64,000 nucleotides of DNA from Caulobacter hibisci (GTDB taxonomy: Bacteria; Pseudomonadota; Alphaproteobacteria; Caulobacterales; Caulobacteraceae), in the NCBI RefSeq assembly GCF_016135805.1, contig NZ_JADWOX010000018.1, forward strand, positions 1-64,000. The letters are read 5' to 3'. The notes below the pieces were generated by a model. That model ran no database searches, had not been told where the DNA came from, and saw only the letters and a list, made by a program, of their open reading frames with translations. The stretch's first letter is position 1. Each line of letters begins with the position of its first letter. Shown piece after piece: positions 1 through 7,067 of this stretch. The position numbers and the translations under genes are program-made.

Positions 1-444
1 CAGGAAGATGTCGGCATAGCCGGCCAGGCTGTCGACGCCCTCCTGGATGCGCGCGCCGCCGGCGTCGAACAGGCCGATGATCGGCGCGCCGGCCTTCATC
101 GCCTGGCGCTGGACCTTGACGATCTTGGCCGCGTGCGCCCCCGACAGCGACCCGCCGAACACCGTGAAGTCCTTGGAGAACACGAATACGACCTTGCCGT
201 TGATCGTGCCCCAGCCGGTCACCACCCCGTCGCCGGCCACCTTCTGCTCGGCCATGCCGAACTCGGTCCCCCGGTGCTCGACGAACATGTCGAACTCCTC
301 GAACGAGTCCTCGTCGAGCAACAGGTCGATCCGCTCGCGGGCCGTCAGCTTGCCCTTGGCGTGCTGGGCCGCCACGCGGCGTTCGCCGCCGCCGGCCCGG
401 GCCTGCTCACGACGACGCTCGAGTTCTTCCAGGATGTGTTGCAA
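1..444 (-). CDS. pccB: Propionyl-CoA carboxylase beta subunit, 5' part (runs off the window)
   Basis: N-terminal part of a biotin-dependent carboxyltransferase that carboxylates propionyl-CoA to methylmalonyl-CoA. The translation starts LQHILEELERRREQ, then shows the family block KGKLTARERIDLL, KDFTVFGGSLSGAH and GLFDAGGARIQEGVDSL, which is typical of PccB. I place the start at a TTG at 444 because a GGAG ribosome site lies 5 bases upstream and no ATG is in frame. The gene is cut by the window edge, so its 3' end is not seen. It is divergent from an ScfR-type regulator, which is the arrangement known for pccB/pccR in Rhodobacter. Confidence 0.9.
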   Translation of the reverse strand, partial: MQHILEELERRREQARAGGGERRVAAQHAKGKLTARERIDLLLDEDSFEEFDMFVEHRGTEFGMAEQKVAGDGVVTGWGTINGKVVFVFSKDFTVFGGSLSGAHAAKIVKVQRQAMKAGAPIIGLFDAGGARIQEGVDSLAGYADIFL

Positions 445-466
445 GACAACTCCGAACGATCGACCA

Positions 467-487
467 TCGCAAAGAACGAGTTTTGCG
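467..487. promoter_or_regulatory. Inverted repeat TCGCAAA-N7-TTTTGCG before pccB (likely regulator operator)
   Basis: TCGCAAA (467-473) and TTTTGCG (481-487) form an inverted repeat just upstream of the pccB start. TTTGCAAA/TTTGCGAA-like words are the kind of sites described for the ScfR regulator PccR of Rhodobacter sphaeroides. Assignment as the operator is inference from the match and the position. Confidence 0.5.
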
Positions 488-533
488 TGGCTTCGGGACT
501 GATCCTCAAGGAAATTGAGGCCGTGGCGAGGAC

Positions 534-571
534 TTGCGAACTTGCATCTTGTGAAATAGCAAAGTTGCGAA
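534..571. promoter_or_regulatory. Three direct TTGYGAA repeats before the ScfR-type regulator gene
   Basis: TTGCGAA occurs at 534-540 and 565-571, with TTGTGAA at 549-555, a spacing of 15-16 bases. The last copy touches the ATG at 572. This would suit autoregulation by the downstream regulator. There is no Shine-Dalgarno sequence before that ATG. Confidence 0.45.
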
Positions 572-1972
572 ATGGGCGAGAAGCTGTTCATCGGGCCGCG
601 CCTGCGGCTGCTGCGCCAGGCCAAGGGCTGGAAGCTGGAGGCCTGCGCCGGGAAGCTGGGGCTGTCGGCCAGCTATCTGTCGCAGATCGAGGCCAACCAG
701 CGGCCGGTCACCGCCCGGGTGCTGATCGACGTCATGCGGGTGTTCGAGGTCGACGCCGCCTCGCTGGACGCCGCCGACGACCAGCGGCTGATCGCCGACC
801 TGCGCGAGGCCAGCGCTGATGCGCCTTCGGGCGGAGAAGCCCCCAGCCTGTCGGAGATCAAGGCGGCGGTGGCCAATACGCCCAACCTGGCCAAGGCCTA
901 TCTCGACCTGCACCGCGCCTATCGCCGGCTCGACGAGCGGCTGAAGGCGACTGAGGAGGCTGTGTCGCTCGACGAGCGCGGGGCGGCCAGCGCGCTGCTG
1001 CCCTACGAGGAGGTCCGCGACTTCTTCCACTACAAGAACAACTACATCCACAGCCTGGACGTCGCGGCCGAGGCCCTCGCGGCCGAGATCGGCGGGGGCG
1101 GCGAGCGGGCGCTGGAGGCTTGGCTGGCCGACCGGCTGGGCGTGACGGTGGCCCGTAGCGGCGAGGCCGACCTGCTGCGCCACTGGCACTCCGCCTCGCG
1201 AACGGTGACGGTAGGCGCGGCCCATCCAGAGGCCACCCGCAGCTTCCAGCTGGCCTACCAGATCGCGGCCCTGACCCTGTCCGACATCGTCGAGGCCGAG
1301 CTGGCGGCGGCGGGGTTTCGCAGCGACAGCGCCGCCAAGGTCTGCCGTACGGGCCTGCTGAACTACGCCGCCGGGGCGCTCGTCTTGCCTTATGAGCGGT
1401 TCCGCGAGGCGGCGCGGGCCGCAAGGCACGACGTCGAGCGTCTGGCGCTGAGTTTCCAGACCAGCCTGGAGCAGGTGTTCCACCGGCTCTCGACGCTGCA
1501 GCGGCCGGGCGCGCGGGGCGTGCCGTTCTACTTCGTGCGGCTGGATCGGGCCGGCAACATCACCAAGCGCCACAGCGCCACGCGGCTGCAGTTCGCCCGC
1601 TTCGGCGGGGCCTGCCCGCTGTGGAACGTCCACGACGCCTTCGCCCGGCCGGACGCCTGGCTGGTGCAGCTGGCGCAGATGCCGGACGCCACGCGCTATG
1701 TCTGCCTGGCGCGGGGGGTGGTGAAGCCGTCCGGCGCCTATCGCCAGGCCGAGCGGCGCTATGCTCTCGGCCTGGGCTGCGAGGCCCGCTACGCCGACCA
1801 GCTGGTCTATGCCGACGGCCTGGACCTGGAAGGGCCCTCGGCGCCGATCGGGGTCAGCTGCCGGATCTGCGAGCGCGACGACTGCTCCCAGCGCGCCTTC
1901 CCGCCGGTGGATCGGGCTTTCGAGGTGTTCGAGAACGACCGCCGCTGGGTGCCGTTTTCGCTGCGGCCCTAA
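572..1972 (+). CDS. ScfR-family (PccR-like) XRE transcriptional regulator
   Basis: 466 residues. An N-terminal XRE helix-turn-helix (about residues 7-62, GPRLRLLRQAKGWKLEACA then LSASYLSQIEANQRP) is followed by a long C-terminal region of the short-chain fatty-acyl-CoA regulator type (DUF2083 class), with a Cys-rich tail (GVSCRICERDDCSQRAFPP). Family members sense acyl-CoA and control propionyl-CoA or glyoxylate pathways. Divergence from pccB makes control of propionyl-CoA carboxylase the likely role. ATG at 572 is chosen because the HTH starts right after it. A strong hairpin follows the stop codon. Confidence 0.85.
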   Translation: MGEKLFIGPRLRLLRQAKGWKLEACAGKLGLSASYLSQIEANQRPVTARVLIDVMRVFEVDAASLDAADDQRLIADLREASADAPSGGEAPSLSEIKAAVANTPNLAKAYLDLHRAYRRLDERLKATEEAVSLDERGAASALLPYEEVRDFFHYKNNYIHSLDVAAEALAAEIGGGGERALEAWLADRLGVTVARSGEADLLRHWHSASRTVTVGAAHPEATRSFQLAYQIAALTLSDIVEAELAAAGFRSDSAAKVCRTGLLNYAAGALVLPYERFREAARAARHDVERLALSFQTSLEQVFHRLSTLQRPGARGVPFYFVRLDRAGNITKRHSATRLQFARFGGACPLWNVHDAFARPDAWLVQLAQMPDATRYVCLARGVVKPSGAYRQAERRYALGLGCEARYADQLVYADGLDLEGPSAPIGVSCRICERDDCSQRAFPPVDRAFEVFENDRRWVPFSLRP

Positions 1973-1976
1973 CGAA

Positions 1977-2003
1977 GAAGGGGGCGCTTGCGGCGCCCCC
2001 TTC
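1977..2003. terminator. Strong hairpin between convergent genes
   Basis: An 11-bp perfect stem (GAAGGGGGCGC, 1977-1987, pairing with 1993-2003) with a 5-base loop sits between the converging regulator and transporter genes. The T tract is weak on both strands, so it may act as a bidirectional terminator of modest strength. Confidence 0.6.
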
Positions 2004-2023
2004 GTAGCTTTCATCGAAGGCGA

Positions 2024-3694
2024 TCACGCCTCGATGTCGACGTCCTTGGTTTCCTTCAGGAACAGCAGGCCGATCACCGCGGTGATGGCCGCCACCACGA
2101 TCGGGTACCAGAGGCCGTAATAGATGTTGCCGGTGGCCGCGACCATGGCGAAGGCCGTGGTCGGCAGGAAGCCGCCGAACCAGCCGTTGCCGATGTGGTA
2201 GGGCAGGCTCATCGAGGTGTAGCGGATGTTGGTCGGGAACATCTCGACCAGCATGGCCGCGATCGGCCCGTAGACCATGGTGACGTAGATCACCAGCAGG
2301 CTCAGCACGAAGACCACCAGCGGCTTGTTGACCTTGGCCGGGTCGGCCTTGGCCGGATAGCCGGCGGTCTTCAGGGCGTCGGCCAGCTTGGCTTCCCAGG
2401 CCTTCTTGGCGGCGGCGAACTCGGCTTTCGGCAGGGTCTCGCCGCGGAACGAGGGCAGGACCGCCCCGCCGATGCGGACCTCGGCGGTCTCGCCAGCGGC
2501 GGCCGGCTGGTTGGTGTAGCTGACGCCGGCCTTGGCCAGGTACGACTTGGCAAGGTCGCAGGAGGTGTTGAACACCGTCTTGCCGATCGGATCGAACTGG
2601 AACGAGCAGTCGGCCGGGTCGGCGAGGATGGTCACCGGGGCCGAGGCCGTGGCGGCGGCCAGCTGCGGATTGGCGGCGCTGGTCAGGGTCTTGAACAGCG
2701 GGAAGTAGGTCAGGGCCGCCAGGGCGCAGCCCAGCAGGATGATCGGCTTGCGGCCGATCCTGTCCGACAGCCAGCCGAAGATGACGAAGAACGGCGTGCC
2801 GATCAGCAGGGCCACGGCGACCAGGCCGTTGGCCAGGGCGCCGTCGACCTTGAGCATCTTCTCGATGAAGAACAGGGCGTAGAACTGGCCGGTGTACCAG
2901 ACCACGGCCTGGCCGGCGGTCAGGCCGACCAGGGCCAGGATGACGATCTTCAGGTTGCCCCAGCGGGCGAAGCTGTCCTTCAGCGGCTGCTTGGAGCCCT
3001 TGCCCTCGTCGATCATCTTCTGGAACGACGGGCTTTCGGAGAGCTGCAGGCGGATCCAGAGGGAGACGCCGAGCAGGGCGATCGAGATCAGGAACGGAAT
3101 GCGCCAGCCGAAGGCCTGGAAGGCGTCTTCGCCCACCGTCGAGCGGGTGGCCAGGATGACGATCAGGCTGAGGAACAGGCCGAAGGTGGCGGTGATCTGG
3201 ATGAAGCTGGTGTAGAAGCCGCGCCGCCCGTGCGGGGCGTGCTCGGCCACGTAGGTCGCCGCGCCGCCGTACTCGCCGCCCAGGGCCAGGCCCTGGAGCA
3301 GGCGCATCAGCACCAGAGCGATTGGGGCGATGACGCCGATCTGTTCGTAGCTGGGCAGCAGGCCGACGACGAAGGTCGACAGGCCCATCAGCAGCATGGT
3401 GACCAGGAAGGTGTTCTTGCGGCCCCAGAGGTCGCCTAGCCGTCCGAACACCAGGGCCCCGAACGGCCGCACCGCGAACCCGGCCGCGAAGGCCAGCAGG
3501 GCGAAGATATAGCCCGTGGTCTCGTTCACGCCCGAGAAGAAGTGGTGGGTAATGTAGGTCGCCAGCGAGCCGTACAGGTAGAAGTCGTACCACTCGAAGA
3601 CCGTGCCCACCGACGCCGCGCCGATGACCAGGGCGTCCTTGCGCTCCACGACCTTTCCGTCTTTCGCGCCAGACGTCGCAACGCCGTCAGCCAT
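2024..3694 (-). CDS. MHS-family MFS transporter with periplasmic insertion
   Basis: Twelve-helix major facilitator of the metabolite:H+ symporter group (ProP/KgtP/ShiA type). It has the TM1 motif FEWYDFYLYG, loop 2-3 motif GRLGDLWGRK, LQGLALGGEYGGA in TM4 and a second DRIGRK motif after TM8. About 110 extra residues lie between TM9 and TM10, which by topology is periplasmic, and include a Cys pair 16 residues apart (codons at 2606-2608 and 2558-2560). Substrate is probably an organic acid but is not defined by sequence. An ATG at 3703 is also possible, but AGGAGG sits only 2 bases before it, so the ATG at 3694 (MADGVATSG) fits better. Confidence 0.85.
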   Translation of the reverse strand: MADGVATSGAKDGKVVERKDALVIGAASVGTVFEWYDFYLYGSLATYITHHFFSGVNETTGYIFALLAFAAGFAVRPFGALVFGRLGDLWGRKNTFLVTMLLMGLSTFVVGLLPSYEQIGVIAPIALVLMRLLQGLALGGEYGGAATYVAEHAPHGRRGFYTSFIQITATFGLFLSLIVILATRSTVGEDAFQAFGWRIPFLISIALLGVSLWIRLQLSESPSFQKMIDEGKGSKQPLKDSFARWGNLKIVILALVGLTAGQAVVWYTGQFYALFFIEKMLKVDGALANGLVAVALLIGTPFFVIFGWLSDRIGRKPIILLGCALAALTYFPLFKTLTSAANPQLAAATASAPVTILADPADCSFQFDPIGKTVFNTSCDLAKSYLAKAGVSYTNQPAAAGETAEVRIGGAVLPSFRGETLPKAEFAAAKKAWEAKLADALKTAGYPAKADPAKVNKPLVVFVLSLLVIYVTMVYGPIAAMLVEMFPTNIRYTSMSLPYHIGNGWFGGFLPTTAFAMVAATGNIYYGLWYPIVVAAITAVIGLLFLKETKDVDIEA

Positions 3695-3879
3695 ATCCCT
3701 CATCTCCTCCTAGGTCGCCGCGTCTATGCGCGGCGTTGTGGTTGAGTGAGATATGGCAGGGTGCGGCGCCGCTGCGGAAGGGGAACTTTCGAGGAACGTC
3801 GGGCTTCGAACGGTGATTTTCCGACTTGACGGGTTACCGGTAGCAAGTCTTGCAGCGCTTGCCGTCCCGGATGTTGGAA

Positions 3880-5376
3880 TCAGGCCTTTGCGGGCGTCTC
3901 CCTGGCGAGCAAGGCTTGGCCGCGCGGGCGGCTCCGGCGACCGACGAGGGCGCCGAGCGCCTCGTCCAGCATCGGATGGGCGAAGCGGAAGCCGGCGTCC
4001 CGCGCCGCGGCCGGCAGCACCCTCTGGCCGCTGAGCAGCAGCTCGTCGGCGAAGGGGCCCAGCGCCGCCCGCAGCGGCCAGGCAGGCGCCGGCAGCAGGG
4101 CGGGGCGGCCCAGCGCGCGGCCGAGGGCGGCCGCGAAGGTGCGGTTGGTCACCGGCCGGGGCGCGACAGCGTTGACCGCGCCGGTCCACTGCGGCGTGGC
4201 GATGGCGTGGGCGATCATCCGCACCACGTCGTCCAGGTGGATCCAGCTCATCCAGTGGCGACCCGCGCCGAACGGCCCGCCCAGGCCGAACTCGAACGGG
4301 GTCAGCATCCGAGACAGCATGCCGCCCTCGGTGGACAGAACCAGGCCGATGCGCAGCCGCACGACGCGCACGCCGTGGGTCTCGGCGCGACGGGCGGCCT
4401 TTTCCCACAGCTGGCAGATGAAGCGGGAGAAGCAGGGCGTCCCGTCATCGGCCTCGGTCAGGGGCTCGTCGCCGCGCAGGCCGTACCAGCCGATGGCCGA
4501 GCCGCTGACCAGAACCTGGGGCTTGTGTTCAAGCCGGGCGATCAGGGCGACCACGGCTTGCGTGGTCCGCACCCGCGAGCGGACGATGCGGCGGCGCTTG
4601 GCGATCGTCCACAGGCCGTCGGCGATCGGCTCGCCGGCCAGGTTGACGATGGCGTCCAGCCGCGTGTCGTCGGCGATCTGGGCCAGGTCGGTGACGATGC
4701 GGATCGGCGCGGGCAGGGCGGCGGCGCTGGCGCGGCTGCGGGTCAGCACCGTCACCTCGTGGCCGGCGCCGACCAGGGCCGCGACCAGGCGCGCGCCGAT
4801 CAGGCCGGTGCCGCCGGTGACCAGCACCGCACGGCGCGGGGGCAGGGCAGCGACTAGGGGCGTGGGATCGTCGACGGCGATCCGCTGGGCGCGCCGGGCG
4901 GCGGCCAGGTCGCGCAGGCCGGAGACCACGACGCCGACGGCGGCGATGGCGCAGAGGATGCTCCAGATCCCGTAATAGGCGGGCGCGACGTCCGCTGGCC
5001 GCCGGGCCCAGGCCAGCAGCAGGGGCGCGACCAGGGCCAGCACCACGCCGTAGTTCAGGGTCAGCAGGGTGTGAAGCACCCGCTCGCTGGCCGGCAGCTT
5101 GCGGGTGCGGTCCTCCTCGACGAAGTCCCACAGGGTGATGATCAGCTCGCCGGCCATCAGGGCGAGGAGCGCGAGCGCCCAACCGCCTTCCGGCCGGGTC
5201 CAGCCCAGGGCCGTGAACATCAAGGCATAGGCCAGGTTGCGCACGCCGTGCAGCACCAACTCGCCCTTCTGCGACGGCTTCCACGCCAGGCGCTGGGTCA
5301 GTTCATGGTGGTAGAGCGTGTCGAAGCCGCCCATGGCCACCTGCACGAAGACCAGGGTCCAGATCAGGTCGTTCAT
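3880..5376 (-). CDS. Membrane domain fused to TIGR01777 (YfcH-like) NAD(P)-dependent epimerase/SDR
   Basis: 498 residues. The first ~150 residues hold about four hydrophobic helices (MNDLIWTLVFVQVAMGGFD onward). The rest is an extended SDR of the TIGR01777 family, with the Rossmann motif VTGGTGLIGARLVAAL, GSAIGWYG and the C-terminal DUF1731 region ending FRFAHPMLDEAL. The standalone E. coli homologue YfcH lacks the membrane part. The start ATG overlaps the stop of the upstream DUF4166 gene (ATGA), so the two are translationally coupled. Function is unknown; a membrane-anchored oxidoreductase acting on a lipid-like or envelope substrate is inference. Confidence 0.8.
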   Translation of the reverse strand: MNDLIWTLVFVQVAMGGFDTLYHHELTQRLAWKPSQKGELVLHGVRNLAYALMFTALGWTRPEGGWALALLALMAGELIITLWDFVEEDRTRKLPASERVLHTLLTLNYGVVLALVAPLLLAWARRPADVAPAYYGIWSILCAIAAVGVVVSGLRDLAAARRAQRIAVDDPTPLVAALPPRRAVLVTGGTGLIGARLVAALVGAGHEVTVLTRSRASAAALPAPIRIVTDLAQIADDTRLDAIVNLAGEPIADGLWTIAKRRRIVRSRVRTTQAVVALIARLEHKPQVLVSGSAIGWYGLRGDEPLTEADDGTPCFSRFICQLWEKAARRAETHGVRVVRLRIGLVLSTEGGMLSRMLTPFEFGLGGPFGAGRHWMSWIHLDDVVRMIAHAIATPQWTGAVNAVAPRPVTNRTFAAALGRALGRPALLPAPAWPLRAALGPFADELLLSGQRVLPAAARDAGFRFAHPMLDEALGALVGRRSRPRGQALLARETPAKA

Positions 5377-6065
5377 TGGATGATCTCCAGATGAGGGTCG
5401 GCGGCGCGTTCGCGGAACACGCCGACCTGGCGCATCACCTCGCCCAGCAGCGGGTGATGCAGGGCGAGGACGAAGTCGAAGCGTCCGTCGGAACGGTCCA
5501 CGTGGCTGATGGTCAGGTCGCCGGGGGCCAGCCAGGCCGGCAGCCGCCAGCGCAGCGGTCCAGCGGCGAGGAAGTAGTGATGGCTGTGGAAGCGCAGGGC
5601 GCGCTCGTCGGCGCTGACGCTCAGGGCGATGCCGAAGCCGCCGCCGAGATATTCCTCCAGCCCCGTGGGGCCGGCGAACCGCTTGCTGCTGTGGATCACC
5701 TGCGGGAAGCCGTGGGCGCGGCCGTACATCCGCGTCCAGAACTGGCCGCCGGCGCAGGCGTCTTCGGTGACGGTGACGACGGCCGCCACGCCCAGGTCGT
5801 CGCCCAGGGGCAAGGGCGCGCCGATCAGGCGGCACAGCTGGCCCAGGATCCAGCCGGCGAGGTTGCGGCGGCTCTCGACGATCTCGCCGGCATAGGTGAC
5901 GGCCAGGCCGGGGGCGAGGCGCTTGCTGAAGCGCTCGCGCACCGCCGGCGGGAGGCCCGCCCAGGCCTCGGCGCCGAGCAGGGCGGCGAAGCGCAGGTCG
6001 TGCAGGGTGTCGGTCGGCGGCGCCCCAGGTCGGGCGGTTCGAGGGCGAACGCTTCGGGCGATCAT
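5373..6065 (-). CDS. DUF4166 domain protein
   Basis: 230 residues with no clear signal peptide or membrane helix. Motifs GAPLPLGDDLGVAAVVTVTED, FWTRMYGR and QVIHSSKRFAGPTGLEEYLGGG match the DUF4166 family, which is often found beside or fused to saccharopine dehydrogenase-like or SDR proteins. Molecular function is unknown. It is the first gene of a two-gene operon with the membrane-SDR fusion. A GGGGAAG ribosome site precedes the ATG, and a TATAAT box plus a perfect palindrome lie upstream. Confidence 0.8.
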   Translation of the reverse strand: MIARSVRPRTARPGAPPTDTLHDLRFAALLGAEAWAGLPPAVRERFSKRLAPGLAVTYAGEIVESRRNLAGWILGQLCRLIGAPLPLGDDLGVAAVVTVTEDACAGGQFWTRMYGRAHGFPQVIHSSKRFAGPTGLEEYLGGGFGIALSVSADERALRFHSHHYFLAAGPLRWRLPAWLAPGDLTISHVDRSDGRFDFVLALHHPLLGEVMRQVGVFRERAADPHLEIIQ

Positions 6066-6088
6066 CTGACTTCCCCGTATTCTCAGTT

Positions 6089-6112
6089 ATTTCTGTAGAA
6101 ACAGAAATTATA
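6089..6112 (-). promoter_or_regulatory. TATAAT promoter box overlapped by palindromic operator ATTTCTGT-N4-ACAGAAAT
   Basis: On the minus strand a perfect TATAAT (6112-6107) runs straight into the palindrome at 6108-6089. Its core, TTTCTGT-N4-ACAGAAA, is the same as that at 6708-6725 over the start of the neighbouring GbsR/MarR-like gene. A repressor bound here would block the start of transcription of the DUF4166/SDR operon. Confidence 0.75.
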
Positions 6113-6147
6113 GAGCAAATTTTTTGGCTACTCCCAGCGCCGCGCCC

Positions 6148-6717
6148 TCACGAGGGCGGCGGCTTGCGGCCCAGGCCCAGCAGGCCCACGACCTTGGTCC
6201 CCATCTTGATCAGGGCCATCAGGGTGGCGGGCGGCACGGTCAGCATCTGGCCGTACCAGCCGTCGATGGTGCTGACGAAGCCATGCATCTCGCGCAGGCG
6301 GGTCTTGGCCACCTTGCCCAGGGTCGGGTCGCCCTCGGCGGCGGCCAGGACGTGGGTCAGGGCCTCGACCATCGGGTCGATCTCGCGTTCCTTGCGGCCC
6401 TCGGCGATGCGGGTGAGCATCAGCCACAGGTCGGCTTCGGCCTCGTAGTGGTCGCGGCGATCGCCCAGCACCGGCACGCGGCGGATCAGCTTCCAGCCGA
6501 TCAGCTCCTTGATGCTGTTGGAGACGTTGGAGCGCGCCAGGCCCAGGGTCTCGGCGATGTCCTCGGCGGTCAGCGGCTTCTCTGCCAGATAGAGCAGGGC
6601 ATGGATCTGGGCCACCGACCGGTTGACTCCCCATTGGCCGCCCATGTCGCCCCAACGCAGGACGAACTGCTCGACGGCGGCGGGGAGTTTCCTGGTCGTG
6701 TCGGCTGTTTCTGTCAT
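6148..6717 (-). CDS. GbsR/MarR-type winged-helix repressor
   Basis: 189 residues. The winged-helix core reads LYLAEKPLTAEDIAETLGLA then RSNVSNSIKELIGWKLIRRV and VLGDRRDHYEAEADLW, as in GbsR-like (MarR superfamily) regulators. A hydrophobic C-terminal stretch (LMALIKMGTKVVGLLGLG) is also family-typical. It lies upstream of the DUF4166/SDR operon on the same strand, and both promoters carry the same palindrome, so it is probably the local autoregulated repressor. Likely leaderless: a -10-like TGATAT lies about 8 bases before the ATG and there is no ribosome site. Confidence 0.85.
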   Translation of the reverse strand: MTETADTTRKLPAAVEQFVLRWGDMGGQWGVNRSVAQIHALLYLAEKPLTAEDIAETLGLARSNVSNSIKELIGWKLIRRVPVLGDRRDHYEAEADLWLMLTRIAEGRKEREIDPMVEALTHVLAAAEGDPTLGKVAKTRLREMHGFVSTIDGWYGQMLTVPPATLMALIKMGTKVVGLLGLGRKPPPS

Positions 6718-6725
6718 GACAGAAA
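6708..6725. promoter_or_regulatory. Palindromic operator TTTCTGT-CATG-ACAGAAA over the repressor's start codon
   Basis: A perfect 18-base palindrome whose central CATG contains the ATG of the GbsR-like gene (minus strand 6717-6715). Upstream on the minus strand are TTGACT (6752-6747) and TGATAT (6730-6725), 16 bases apart, a plausible promoter that would start transcription at or near the ATG. Confidence 0.75.
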
Positions 6726-6775
6726 TATCAGTTTGAGCGGTTTGGGAGTCAAGGGAGGATCCGCGCATCCTTTCT

Positions 6776-6928
6776 TCGTCATCCTGGCCGAAGCGAAGCG
6801 GAGAGCCGGGACCTAGGGGCCGCCGCATTGTGTCGGCAGGCGCCGGGGCGCTTGATCGATCCGCTGCACCCGGTCCCCTGGGTCCCGGGTCTACGGTCCG
6901 CCTTGCGGCCCTACGCCCGGGATGACGA
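6776..6928. repeat. Intergenic inverted repeat with TCGTCATCC ... GGATGACGA ends
   Basis: A 153-base unit bounded by TCGTCATCC (6776-6784) and GGATGACGA (6920-6928), with inner complementary blocks (GCCGGGACC against GGTCCCGGG). It fills most of the 350-base gap between the GbsR-like gene and the galactanase gene. No ORF lies in it. It looks like a dispersed palindromic repeat, but no second copy is in this window. Confidence 0.55.
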
Positions 6929-6980
6929 GAGGGGAGGAAGGCACCTCGTGATGAAAGATGGCCGAGCGTGCCTGAGGCTT

Positions 6981-6998
6981 GATTTGTAATATCAATAC
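6981..6998 (+). promoter_or_regulatory. Candidate operator shared by galactanase and receptor genes (copy 1)
   Basis: GATTTGTAATATCAATA upstream of the GH53 gene matches GATTGGTATGATAAATA (8451-8467), upstream of the TonB-dependent receptor gene, at 13 of 17 positions. Two similar sites before two co-functional genes suggest one shared regulator. No regulator gene is present in the cluster. Confidence 0.35.
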
Positions 6999-7067
6999 GA
7001 AGATATTCCGCCCGCAAATCTGGTCGCCTATATCCGCGGCCAACAAGATCGAACGGGAGCCAACGCC

